Under the pieces are notes generated by a model. It searched no databases, was not told the origin of the DNA, and saw only the letters and a list, made by a program, of their open reading frames with translations. This document shows, in pieces, positions 1 through 10,821 of a DNA stretch of 64,000 bases. Positions within the stretch are counted from its first letter, which is position 1. Every line of letters starts with the position of its first letter. Origin of the DNA: Purshia tridentata (lineage: Eukaryota > Streptophyta > Magnoliopsida > Rosales > Rosaceae); NCBI GenBank assembly GCA_003254885.1, contig QANT01001891.1, forward strand, positions 1 through 64,000. Direction: 5' to 3'. Both the position numbers and the translations under genes were made by a program.

Positions 1-988
1 GGGGGGGTTGGGGTTGGTTAGGGGGAGAGATTGGTCTTAACATTTTTTTTTCTTGATTATGGTGTTCTGTTAGATGGATGTATTTGTCTCTCTCCTGTTC
101 CTTTATTTTTCCTTCTTCCTTTTCTGTGGTTATTGATTTCAAGCATAAGGAGTTGTACGCCGTGTGAAACAATTGAAGAGAGTACTATAAGATAGTTATC
201 CATAATGTAATGAGGCAATTAGTCATAACAAAAATGAGATGTTGAGAAAAAATAAAATGATCTTTTATGATTTATAGTTTCATTCTAAATGTCAATGAGA
301 ATTTGTGCTCCAAGAATTCAACTGAAGGTTGCTTCAATTGGCTGGCACATGCTTTATTTTGTTCAAAATTTTGAACAAGAGGTACACAATTTATTTCTCT
401 TAAAAAGTTGGGTTCTTATAACCTTGAAATGACACTTGACTGGATATAAACTGGAGTTATGACCCCAATTATAGCATAATATTTTGGTTTTTTTGATGAT
501 ATATATAGTTTGTCAATTGCAATAGTCTGCTCTATATGATTTTATCTATGGCAGCAGCACCGTTTTCTGAAATTATTACATCAAACAAATGGAGCCTTGG
601 AAAAAGTTGGAAAAATATTTCAGAAGTTTTTAAGACATATGCAACAGATACTTATTATAACAAAAATGCAACAGATACCATGCATTCTTGTAGTTTCTGA
701 CAAGTCTTTGAGAAGTGATCAGGTAAATGGATACTGGTTCCCATAATTCTGAAAGTTCGTTGTTCTTACGCTCTTGTTATTGTGATTGTCTTCTGTTATA
801 TATGCCGTTAGAATTTCTCCTGATAAATTGTGATTTTGCATTTCATCAATGTTTGTGTTTATATTCATCATTTCAGATATGAATGTGGTTGATTTTACTT
901 ATGTGATGCCCTTGGATTAAGTTTTTTTTCCCCCCTCTATCTCCTTTTGTGTAGTCTGCTAAACCTGAAAATTTGTTTTGTGCCACAG
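1..988 (+). other. Intron or upstream part of the FRIGIDA-like gene
   Basis: No open frame here resembles the missing N-terminal half of a FRIGIDA-like protein. The stretch is AT-rich and ends in a good 3' splice site, a pyrimidine-rich run followed by GCCACAG at 982-988. I read it as the intron before the first visible coding exon. The first exon or exons must lie left of the window. Confidence 0.6.
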
Positions 989-2218
989 ATTTTATCGAGA
1001 AACTTGTGTCAGAGGATAAGCGACTTGATGCTATTAGATTCATACATGCATTTCAACAGCTTGAAAAGTTCCCTCCTGTACCCCTTCTTAGAGCACATTT
1101 AAAGTTCGCCAAGAAGGATTGGAGGATGAGTTGCAAGAGGGGGCAAGATCCTCTTAAAGCACAGGTATAGGTGATGTTTATTCATCAACCCTCCTTAGAC
1201 TCAGATCAAACAGCCATCTCTTATATACACTATTTTATTAAATCCCTTGCAGGATGAGATTACAGACAGAGAAATAGTTTCTCTAAGAGGCATAATAAGA
1301 TGCATTGAAAATTACAAACTTGATGTTGGACCACAACATTCTCCTGAGAACCTCAGAAAACGCATCAACCAGCTGAAAAGGCAGAGAAAAGAGAGGAAAG
1401 CAACTTTAACAGCTTCTGGCCCTGCGGCTCAGGTGCAAAACATAAGTGGAAAGAAACGTACAGCCTCTGATTTTAAGGCTCAACAAAATAAGCAGAGCAG
1501 AAATAAGGAATGCCGGACAGCTCCATCTTCAGCTGCTCAAAATGCTTCTTTCAGAGCACCAGCCACAGTACACTCAATACAGCCATCTTATCTTCGGCCA
1601 GTAGGCTTGTTTGAGAGTCGAGGTGCAGATTACTTTCAACCATCAGATGGAATGCGTCGGCAAGTAGCAGCTGCTCACAATACTTCTTATGGCACCAATT
1701 TCCCCTTTAACTCACTGCGAGCATCTCATCATCAGCATGCACGCTCATTCACAGGTCAAGGTGCAGAGTACCCTGCTGGATACTATGATTCGGCACACTC
1801 CATACCCGATACTCATAATAGCTTAGCAGCTGGGCGCTATGGTTTGTTGGGTTCCTCTCCTGTTACCCTTACCCCACACATGAGCCTGACGGGGGCAGGA
1901 GCCTATGGATTGACAGGTTCATCTCTTGTTACCCAACATATGAACTCAACAATCGCACCTTATGGATTGGGGAGCACTACTTCTGCAACCTCACATATGA
2001 GCGCATTAACGAGGCGTTATGGGACAAGTATGGCCGCAAATGGGAGGACAGATTCTCCACCCGTGTGCATTACTAATGCTAGCCCAAATAGTTCCATCCC
2101 CTATGTCTCTGGGGATCCACTGAGGATGCCTAATTACAATGATAGGCCAGTTTCTCCCAGTAGTGGCTATACCATGCTGTCCCAGTCTCAATGTCCGCCA
2201 TCAATTTATCACTTTTAG
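989..2218 (+). CDS. FRL: FRIGIDA-like protein, 3' part (two exons)
   Basis: Two exons are visible, 989-1164 and 1253-2218, joined at a GT-AG intron with AGGTATAG at the donor and TTGCAG at the acceptor. The first encodes the middle of the FRIGIDA domain (FIEKLVSEDKRLDAIRF, then KFPPVPLLRAHLK). The second continues it with a helix that ends in ENLRKRINQLKRQRKER. The remaining 250 residues are a low-complexity tail rich in Ser, Gly, Tyr and His. FRIGIDA-family proteins are coiled-coil scaffolds; in Arabidopsis some of them promote FLC transcription and so affect flowering time, while others have unclear roles. The N-terminal coiled-coil half is outside the window, so the full length is unknown. 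The conserved block makes the family call firm, but I cannot say which FRL subgroup it belongs to. Confidence 0.85.
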
Positions 2219-3271
2219 CTCAATTCTTTACTTCTTCTGTATATTTTTCAAAAGAAAAATACTTATTTGTAATTTAAGATAGTAACCAACATCTGTTTTA
2301 TGGGTGTGCGGTTTATCTTTTACAATGATGTCTTATGGATCATCTCATTTTTGATCGCTTGTTACCCTTGTAGAAGATGTGAAAACAATGAGAATCTGGA
2401 TGTTTTATTTCCCTATTTTCAATAATATACAAAAAGCAAGCACAAAGCAGAATATTTACGTCAGGCTTTTATGATGTATTGATGGTTAATTTATATTGAA
2501 ATGGGTTAAATATATTTTTGTTCTACAAACTTCGAGCGGTTTCTTAATTTGGACTATCAATTTCAAAACATGACAAAAACAACTTTAAATTATCTAATTT
2601 GTGTCAATCTAGAATCTTCCATTATCTAACGGAGGCTGACATGGACGTTTAAACACGGACGTGGCCTGCTGGATGTGTGCCATGTGTTACCTTCTTTATT
2701 TTATTTTTGGATTTTTTTAATTTTTTATAAATTTTAAAAATGAATTCAAAATATTTTTGGACACATAAAAATATATGAAAAATTCATATGAACTCGTCTT
2801 GACTAATATTAATTTATTAAAGGGTAAAATTTTCAATTTTTCCTTTGAGTTTTTAGAAAATTTGGAAAGTTCAAATTTATTTCTGGAAAATTAAAATATT
2901 CTATGTATATTTTTTTGGCACAAAAGAAAAGGTGTATATTTGATTTAACAGCCAATTAAATACAAACAATTTGTAGAATTAGAACAACAAGGTCCAAAAG
3001 GATAGATAGCAAGGCATGTTAATTTGTAATTGATAAAAAAAGTTAATTAATTAATTTAAGGAATGGCAATTAATGTTCTTTTTATCTGATGGGTGGCTGT
3101 AATTGTGTTTCACAAATGAATTTGATTTGAATGTGTAATTTAGGGTAGAGTTAATTGTGATTAATGAGTATAAAAATTCAATGTATTTAAAAATGATTCG
3201 AAAACTAAATGCAATGCATCTGAATTGAGTACATTCAACGTAAACGATGATATTCATGTCCATCCAACTAC
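2219..3271. other. Intergenic, AT-rich, with a decayed repeat
   Basis: No gene is seen. The part at about 2500-2700, beginning GGGTTAAATATATTTTTG, looks like the end of a common plant non-autonomous repeat (a MITE or Mutator-like remnant). I could not find a matching opposite end. The rest is AT-rich filler up to the cystatin promoter. Confidence 0.4.
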
Positions 3272-3279
3272 TATATAAA
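3272..3279 (+). promoter_or_regulatory. TATA box of the cystatin gene
   Basis: TATATAAA lies 83 bases upstream of the cystatin start codon. That spacing fits a short 5' leader of about 50 bases. Confidence 0.6.
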
Positions 3280-3361
3280 GCATGCACCAACAAGACTAGA
3301 ATTCGAACCACTACTACTATCCTGTCAAGAAAGAAAGTTGAACAAAATTTGAAGGGATACG

Positions 3362-3712
3362 ATGCATCCTCATTACTTTATCGCAATCCTAACTTTAGTT
3401 TTTCCTTTGGTTGTCGCTTCCGAGGGCCTGCCCGTTAGGGGTTGGACGGCCGTAAACCCCAGGGATCCAAATGTTATAAAGGTCGCAAATTTTGCAGTTT
3501 CTGAGTACAACAACAACGCCACCAAGAAATTAGTATTTCAAAAAGTGATTCGGGGCCAAACCGCGCCCATCTCAGGAGTTTTTTATATCCTTGAACTTGC
3601 AGCCAAGAATGAATCGTTGCCTACTTCTTCTGCAAATTATCTAGCTGGCGTCTGGGCAAGATGGGGGCCCACTCCGATGAAATTGACTGGATTCCAGATA
3701 TCTAAAAAATAA
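3362..3712 (+). CDS. Secreted phytocystatin-like protein (cystatin-5 type)
   Basis: This is an intronless gene for 116 residues. Residues 1 to about 20 form a hydrophobic signal peptide, so the protein is probably secreted. The plant cystatin helix signature is recognisable in VANFAVSEYN at residues 40-49, preceded by a Gly-Trp near the mature N-terminus, and length and layout match single-domain phytocystatins. Members normally block papain-like cysteine proteases by wedging an N-terminal Gly, a QxVxG loop and a C-terminal Trp loop into the active site. Here the first loop reads APISG in place of QxVxG, so its Gln is lost, and the usual PW of the second loop is RWG. Inhibition of papain-type enzymes may therefore be weak or altered. 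The gene converges on the aspartic protease downstream, with 267 bases between the two stop codons. Confidence 0.85.
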   Translation: MHPHYFIAILTLVFPLVVASEGLPVRGWTAVNPRDPNVIKVANFAVSEYNNNATKKLVFQKVIRGQTAPISGVFYILELAAKNESLPTSSANYLAGVWARWGPTPMKLTGFQISKK

Positions 3713-3979
3713 TTGCTGTATTTTCATTTTTAGTCATAATAAAGAAGAAATTGCCAATAAAACAAAAGTTGTTCATCATTATTCTTGTTTTGTGTTATTT
3801 TGCTGGGTGATTACATTGTTGAATCTACTTTACTTGTGCATTTAATCCCAAAGGTAGCATTCATGGTTCACCCTTAAATTGGTAGATGACAAATAAGGTA
3901 AATGATAATTTCTTGATTTCTTGACAAGTAGCGAATGGGCACTACCTATATAAGATACCATACAGTAATATTTAACGAC

Positions 3980-5305
3980 TCAGCATCTCTCTGGAGCAAA
4001 CTTGAACTTAGATGCACCAGCATCAAACAACAATCTGTGCTTCATCTGCTGGAAGGCTCCAAAAATATTTGGCAGATAACCAACTTTAGCAACTGGGACT
4101 GGGAGCATCATCATACAGTACTCATTTACTTGAGCAAAGGCCTGGAAGGTGGTACTTCTGTGCAGTTTGTAGTTGGCTCCTTGGAAGTGTAGCACCATTG
4201 TTGGCACCTTGGTGTAGATGGTGTGGTGGCTCATGTCGTAGCAGAGCTCAAATCCTAACCTGGTTCGATGCAGAGGGTGCACTCCATACTTGTGCCAAAA
4301 GTAATGCACCACAGCTTGTTCAATTGTGTCGTATGCTTCCTTCACAAAATAAGAGTAGGGGCTCCCCGAGTCGATTACGACCCCATATCCCTCAGACACG
4401 AAAAACTTGGGATCAATAGGCAGCAAGGTCCCATTCACACTCACGCCCTCCAATTTCAAGTAATAAAAGCTGTCCGGGGCTCCCAAAAGCGGCGTTGTTT
4501 GGACATGGGGACCTTTGAGTTCTGCTTGAGTTCCGAAACGAAGCATTCCCTGGCCTCCAAAACTTGTAGGGAGACAATACGAGAATTTGAGAAGGGTGAG
4601 AGAGCTGAATTGGTGAAGAAACGAAGAAGGGTCATCCTTGCCAACACCAAAGACTCCAGAAATTGGGTTTGAAGTGTCGTTGTCGAAGTCTCTGAAATTC
4701 CGGATGAAGACCCCTGAACCAAATGCGACGTGTGGAACACTCGTCACCCTGCCATTACCGCTGTGATCTCCAGACTCGAAGGAGAAGGTGTCGAACCCGA
4801 GGTCACCTTCAGAGGTTTGGCCATCAACGTACTCGATGCCGTACAAACAATACTTGCCCGAAGGCTTGGCATATGGATCGACGCAGAGGGGATGATTGCG
4901 AGGCATCCTACGGTAAGTGCTCGAGTTATCGGGGTTAAAGTTGGGCTGGGAAACCTTCAAGCAGATTCTGCAGTGTGCAGACTGAACCCATGTTGTAGTA
5001 CTGCCCGTATCTAACGCTAAGTTCACAGGAAATGGAGGGGTGCCAATCTGGATCGACACAAAAAAGTATGCACTGAGTGCATGAGAAATTGGGGCTCCAA
5101 CAGTGTTTGGGTAATTCTGAAGATGGTTTTTTGACATTTGGACAAGCTTTTTGTGCATGTAGAACTTGGTGAGGTTTGAAGAGACAATGCTGTGCTTCAG
5201 TAGCAGGCTGAAGCCAGATTGGGGTGTTTCAGTAGTAGGCACAGCTTCTGCAAAGGCAGAGCTCGCCACTGCAAAGAGGAAGAGCACAATTGGGAGCTGA
5301 TTCAT
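3980..5305 (-). CDS. Aspartic protease, A1 family, nepenthesin/CDR1-like
   Basis: This is an intronless gene for 441 residues. It opens with a signal peptide (about residues 1-19, ending near SSAFAEA), then a short propeptide, then the two catalytic lobes. The first catalytic motif is DTGS in LALDTGSTTTWVQ and the second is DSGS in VVIDSGSPYSYF. Both catalytic Asp residues are present, and the cysteine-rich segment after the first motif is typical of plant nepenthesin-like enzymes. Such enzymes act in the apoplast or vacuole, and some take part in defence or cell-wall processes. The substrate is unknown. A TATA box sits 70 bases upstream of the start codon. It belongs to the same broad family as the 60-64 kb cluster but is clearly diverged from it. 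Confidence 0.9.
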   Translation of the reverse strand: MNQLPIVLFLFAVASSAFAEAVPTTETPQSGFSLLLKHSIVSSNLTKFYMHKKLVQMSKNHLQNYPNTVGAPISHALSAYFFVSIQIGTPPFPVNLALDTGSTTTWVQSAHCRICLKVSQPNFNPDNSSTYRRMPRNHPLCVDPYAKPSGKYCLYGIEYVDGQTSEGDLGFDTFSFESGDHSGNGRVTSVPHVAFGSGVFIRNFRDFDNDTSNPISGVFGVGKDDPSSFLHQFSSLTLLKFSYCLPTSFGGQGMLRFGTQAELKGPHVQTTPLLGAPDSFYYLKLEGVSVNGTLLPIDPKFFVSEGYGVVIDSGSPYSYFVKEAYDTIEQAVVHYFWHKYGVHPLHRTRLGFELCYDMSHHTIYTKVPTMVLHFQGANYKLHRSTTFQAFAQVNEYCMMMLPVPVAKVGYLPNIFGAFQQMKHRLLFDAGASKFKFAPERC

Positions 5306-5374
5306 GGCTGGCTAGTCTAGTTGTCAAATGCTTTCAACTTTCAGTCCTTCATTAATGTTGATCCTTCAGCCACC

Positions 5375-5382
5375 TATTTATA
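5375..5382 (-). promoter_or_regulatory. TATA box of the aspartic protease gene
   Basis: TATAAATA on the minus strand lies 70 bases upstream of the ATG at 5305, consistent with a leader of about 40 bases. Confidence 0.65.
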
Positions 5383-5394
5383 GTGGAAATATAT

Positions 5395-6015
5395 GAGTGC
5401 ATGTCACCAGCATAGTTATGCGATCGATTATATTTGTGTCATTGCGGTGAAAAAGATGGCATAAACAGTATCAATCTCATATATCTAGGTGGATTAATCC
5501 ACTTGTTGGTGTGTGAGCTATATAGCGCGATGTGTAACAGACTCCTTGTACAATTAAAGGGATGGCTTGCAGTAGGTATATGCTATCTGACTCATTCAGT
5601 TTCTCAATCCATCTAGTTTCAGCTAGCTATAGCCTATAGGCTGCTTGCTATTTTAAATATCTTTGTCAATTTAATTTTTATGTACTACTACTAGTACTAT
5701 AATAATCACTACTTTTACATACATATGAACCAATATAGCTAGTCTATCATACATCTGACTAATTGATTATGTGAGTGCCACCAGCATAACTTGGCGATCA
5801 TACATATCACCCCAATTGATTATATGAGTGTCTGTTTGTGTAATTGCGTGTAAAGAATGAATTGTGTGTTTTGAGGCTACATAGCTAATCTATCATACAT
5901 GATTAATTGATTATATGAGTGTCTGCTTGTATAAATAATCACTACTTTTACATATATATATGAATCGACATAATTAGTCTATCATACATATGAATAATTG
6001 ATTATATGAGTGACA
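5395..6015. repeat. Degenerate direct repeats upstream of the aspartic protease
   Basis: A unit containing TCTATCATACAT, then AATTGATTATATGAGTG and a CACCA tail recurs in whole or in part. The best pair is 5699-5785 and 5932-6015, both beginning ATAATCACTACTTTTACAT. Shorter partial copies lie near 5395-5440, 5795-5835 and 5885-5925. This is a decayed local array in the promoter-side gap. Confidence 0.6.
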
Positions 6016-6085
6016 CCACTTAGGTTAAAGTCATGATAGCTATATATGCTGGTGAGTCCAATTAATATATGTTATAGTGGCTGAC

Positions 6086-6303
6086 AATAATGCTATTCTC
6101 ACCATATTTTTATAACATCTTACGTGTCATTATTGTACTGGCAGGGTATTTCCTTATTTTTAGGGTTTTTATTTTTGTTATTTTACTTATTTTTAGGGTT
6201 TTTATTTTTGTTATTTTAGTATCCAATGTATTAATGCCATGTAGATTGCCACGTAAGATGGTATAAAATTATAGTATAAAAATATGATAAGTGTAGTATT
6301 ATT
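6086..6303. mobile_element. Small non-autonomous DNA element (MITE-like)
   Basis: Imperfect inverted ends face each other. The left end reads AATAATGCTATTCTCACC and the reverse complement of the right end reads AATAATACTACACTTATC. Both then share CATATTTTTATA and CATCTTACGTG. No coding capacity is present. The interior holds a 33-bp unit repeated exactly in tandem at 6153-6185 and 6186-6218. The target-site duplication could not be resolved, so the superfamily is open. Confidence 0.6.
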
Positions 6304-6883
6304 AAATGGTTTATTATACATGTGAACAAGCTAGCTAGTGATTTATAGTCGATTCCATCTCATCTCACAACAAATATAGTACGTATTACTTGTAAATGTA
6401 GTTTCTACCATTACGCTTTGCATAGATAGCTTTACATACTGACCGACTATTTATTCCTTTCTTCTTGTTAATTGTTTGCTTCTTTCTTTTATGAAACGCA
6501 TTATTGGCCAATGCACAATTAAACCTAAAAATTTAAAACAAAAAATCCTTCAATAATATTGACAACAGCATTATAACGTTGTTTGATAAACATTACAAAA
6601 CATTGAGCTTTGGTGATCTTATGGCCACATAGAACATTAATGTGACATTGTCAATGGTAGTTTGAGGAAACAAGAAGCAATCCCCATTGGATGATTGGAG
6701 CAAATAAAAAAGCTATACAAAAAATACATAGTAAAGATGTTGCCAGCATATGGTTACACTACCTCCCATGTCCAAAAGCTCATAAAAATAATCACATGCT
6801 GAGTTGAAGTCCTGCATCAGTTGACCTTTTACCAGGATATACACAACTTACAATTTATTTCACCCTAAACCTTGACAATCTTC
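6304..6883. other. Intergenic between repeats and the NHX gene
   Basis: No gene is seen. The stretch nearest the NHX stop codon (about 6600-6883) is presumably its 3' UTR. Confidence 0.5.
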
Positions 6884-9800
6884 TCACTGAAATTGAGTGT
6901 TAGTCCGTTCGGTTGGTGAGCCGGGAACAAAGGGAACAAAACCCCGACCACCAAACACTGGACGCATGAAGGCGTTATCAAACTTACGCCAATAGCGATG
7001 AACAGTATGTGTTGGAGTTGTCAGAAGATCACGTATGCTGGCTGGCCGACGGAACTCATTGCCACCAATATCACCTTCAGAATCCTGCCCAAGAAGTGGA
7101 ACAATGACCGATTTTGGACTGCCTGGGTCTGACAACACCATGCTGGTTGTTTGTTTTTGTTGAGGCAGCAAGAACCTTATAAGAGGTTTCGTCATCAAGC
7201 CAAACACCTGAACATGATATCCAGTGGTAAGAATCATTACCATGTCCAAGAAGCTGAACATGATGTATCATACATAAGACAGCAAAAATATGTGGAACTG
7301 CGGCAATGTGAAATGAATGTAGGTGCTGTTGGCATTGAAAAGAAACATCTGTTTTCTTCACCGTTACTCAAAAAATAAACATCTTGAATAGAGAAGATAT
7401 GATATAAAACTTCAAGCTGGATAGAACTATTGAACCTTTGGTAGACCATAAAAATCATCTCAACATACAGCTAATCTAGTTGTTCCACAAAGTTTTGTGG
7501 AACAGCTACATTAGCTGTATGCCCTATATTTGTCCCTTAATTTAAACCTAGTTGGATAATTCCAAGAAAACAGGTAAACCTTTGACAGAGTAAGTGCCCA
7601 GTTAATCATACAGACACAGAATTTTTACCAAGAAAAAAGAATGGCAAATCACTGTTCTCAAGAACATAACGAAGTACAGTTTGAGACGATGACAGCATAC
7701 ACAACATAGAGACAAGACGCCTTACCACTGTGCTGACAAGAACAACAGTTATTGTGCTAGTGATCAAGATTGCATTTGATCGCAATTGAGTGTGGCCGGA
7801 CCTTGTAAACTGCATTCAAAGGAAATTATATTAGATGATAAATTTCTAGTAGATTCGACAGAAGGCCGAAAATTTATCCCCAGCATATGTCTCCAAATAA
7901 TGCCTATACAAGGCATTGTATTGTCCAAAAAAAACCCGATTACTAAGAAGGTGCCACTAAAAACACAAACCTGATATAGTATTTTACATAATTATATTTA
8001 TTCTGATTTTAATAACGTTTTCATGAGAGGCCAATTTTTTTGCCCTGTGATGAGTAGGTAGATTTAAACATATCTCAAAAAGCAACATTTTCCATAACTT
8101 GCCTGATTATAAGCAAGTGCCATAGACACAGCACCTCTCATGAGACCAGCCCACCATATTATCACCTACAATAAGAAAAATGTTGGTGTAATTTGTTAGT
8201 TCACTTCACTATATATAGAAAAATTAAAAATAAAAACAAAACAAAAAGTAGAGCCATCAAAGAAACAGAATGCTTACTTGCTGCCGGAGGCTAATTTTCT
8301 CCCTTGAATTTTTCTTAGCTAAGTTCGACAAAAATGATAGGGGGAAAACAAAAGCTGCTCTTCCAAGCATCACAAGACTTAGCAGTACTGAACTCACAGC
8401 CACTGATGTTCCAGGACTGCAAAATAGACAGTTATTAACTCACCACATTAACACCGATAGACAGTTATTAATTACTCCGTTATGTTCTATAATTTGTGCC
8501 ATAGATATGATGAGATAATATTCCAAATGAAAAGATACAAGGTTCAAACATTTTGTGTACATATACAATAATACAAGGACATACCTATCACTTACAAATC
8601 TCCACTTTTCAATGTCCAAGGCATCCATACCAACATATAGGAAGATAAAAATCTCAGCAACAAATGATAAGGTTGCAAAAGCATGCCTGTAAAAATTTGT
8701 CAACAAAGTTAAACAATTAGTTAAACGACCCGTTGATATGTGTCCTACATATGACCATTGCATTCACATGGCTTTGAGGTAATCTTCAGGAAGCCATACT
8801 TGGTTGTGACTCTTGAACTCTCAGTCACATTGTGCCAGGTGTAATGGGACATCACAATCCCACAAAAGAATACAGTGAGGATGCCACTCAAATAGAATAA
8901 CTGCAACACACATCAAATATATTGCCATGAGTGTTGTTGTTTATATGCCAAAAGCAATAAGATCTATATAGACCACTTGAAGCTAGGAAGGAGGGGGAAG
9001 AAAGCCCAGAGTTATAGAGAAGCTTACTTCAGCCAGTATATATGAAAGGTATGCCATGAGCATCATAAGAGCAACCTCACGATCTGTAGAGTGCCTGAAT
9101 TATGTCAGAAACCATGTTGTCAGGTAAAAAGAATATTCTCAAAACACTGACGCAGTTTCAATAAAGAAATTTTCAACCCTATACTAAAAAAATTGGGATA
9201 CTATTTTGGCATACCAAGTAAACAAGGCATGGACTTTAGTATATTGATTCTAACAACATACCTTCCAAAATAAAGCTTTTTGATAATGTAAGCACTAAGC
9301 AGCCCTGCCTGCAAGAGAGACAAATTATACCCAGGTAAAACACAATATTTACAAATACACGCTTGTCTGTGGGCACACAAAAAAGAGAGAGGGGCTCACA
9401 AACACTCCTAGCATGGTGCTTGTAAAAAACAAATAAAGGAAGTTTCCCGTAAACTGCAAAGCAATTCTGGAATCAAGGTGAGTGAGGTCAAAGTTCTGGA
9501 TAGCATTGAAAAGCACCACAGATGTAGCATCATTAACGACACCCTCACCGAATACAAGACTGTAGAGTAAAGGTGTCTCATCTTGATTGAGCACCTGGAC
9601 CATTGGGTAAACAACTTTAGTTTTGAACTGTTAGTGTTTTACTTGCTTGAGAAGTCAGATGTAACATTGATGTGTGACATACCTGCAACGTGCATACAGA
9701 ATCCGTTGCAGCAAATATTGCACCAATTGCTGCAAATAGGAGTTTAAACATTGAGAACACAAATAAAATATAAATACACTAGTGAGAAAGAAAAATTAAT

Positions 9801-10821
9801 AGTACCAAGATAATCCCCTAAATCCAGCGAACCAATGTCCAATTTCTTAAAGATTTGCATAGCACCTGAGTCATGCAAAGAAAAAGTAAGTTAACTGTTC
9901 AGATGCGGGTATCACACTTGTTTTATCTACCAAGAAGAAAGGCATGTGTCATAAATCATAAGTCATAACTGCTACTAAGAAGTATTACACATCATGTAAA
10001 GAGTTGTGAGCCGTACCTAATGATATGATGGTGCAGGATATTAATGTACCAATAGCACCAAACATTACAATAGTAATGAAGTTAACAAAGAACTGTTTCT
10101 TTTTCACCTGAAACCTGGTACAAATAGCAAGGACCAAAGCATGTGTCATAACCTTGGAGAAGAAAAATCTTATTGATTAGTCACCAATATGAGAGTAACC
10201 AAGATAATGGCAAATGGGAACCTCAATACTGCTGCTAGCAGGATTGAAGTAAATGATTTTGAGTTGCTTCATTATACAAGAGAATATTCCAATGTTCAAC
10301 AAAATGATGGTTTTAAATTGCTTAAATCCTAAAAACAACTGATTTTATCATTTATTTTTAGGATTTTATCTCTGCAAAAACAACTAGATCAATGACAGAA
10401 AACTAACCCGGCATTAAAAATAATAGGTGGCAGAAGGTATATAAAGAAAAGATCTTCACTGAAAACTAAAAGATGCGAGCTTTTTCCTCCACTGATCAGA
10501 AGAATAACAACTCCAGTACAGACCCCCTGCCAACAAACAACATAAAATCACTCACAATTTGCCAAAACACACATATAAAATATAATTCAAAATTCTCTGT
10601 TCTTTTGTTATTTTACATTTTCATCAGTAACCAAAGCAAATACTCACAATCAAAAGGGCAGTGATTGACTCATTCACCCATCGATTCTCCTCAAGTAGAT
10701 GCCCAATCACAATACAAGCACAAAGGAGCGCCACAAATAGGTTCATGGAAACCACAGAGGCGTGATCGGAAGTGGATAGATTTTGTAATTTGGACATCAA
10801 ATAGGTCAAATGTGCAGCCAT
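6884..10821 (-). CDS. NHX1: Vacuolar-type Na+(K+)/H+ antiporter, NHX1/NHX2 class
   Basis: Fourteen coding exons join in frame to 539 residues, the usual size of class I NHX proteins: 10648-10821, 10408-10526, 10017-10114, 9806-9865, 9683-9729, 9400-9594, 9262-9308, 9028-9094, 8800-8900, 8585-8686, 8278-8416, 8103-8165, 7726-7809, 6884-7207. These proteins swap vacuolar H+ for cytosolic Na+ or K+ at the tonoplast and support salt tolerance, pH control and turgor. The amiloride-binding segment LFFIYLLPPI is at residues 84-93. The transport-site region includes FAATDSV and GEGVVNDATSVV near residue 185. Membrane segments fill the first 440 residues and a hydrophilic regulatory tail follows. The start at 10821 was chosen because MAAHLTYLMSKLQNLSTSDHA aligns with family N-termini; an in-frame ATG at 10851 lies before a probable 5'-UTR acceptor. 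The intron after exon 12 begins with GC, not GT. Confidence 0.93.

Noticed and set aside
4198-5014. Several plus-strand frames inside the aspartic protease at 4-5 kb
   Set aside because: They are shadows of the intact minus-strand protease frame.
7151-8763. Short frames on both strands that span NHX exon-intron borders
   Set aside because: Each is part exon and part intron; the spliced 14-exon model accounts for the conserved residues.
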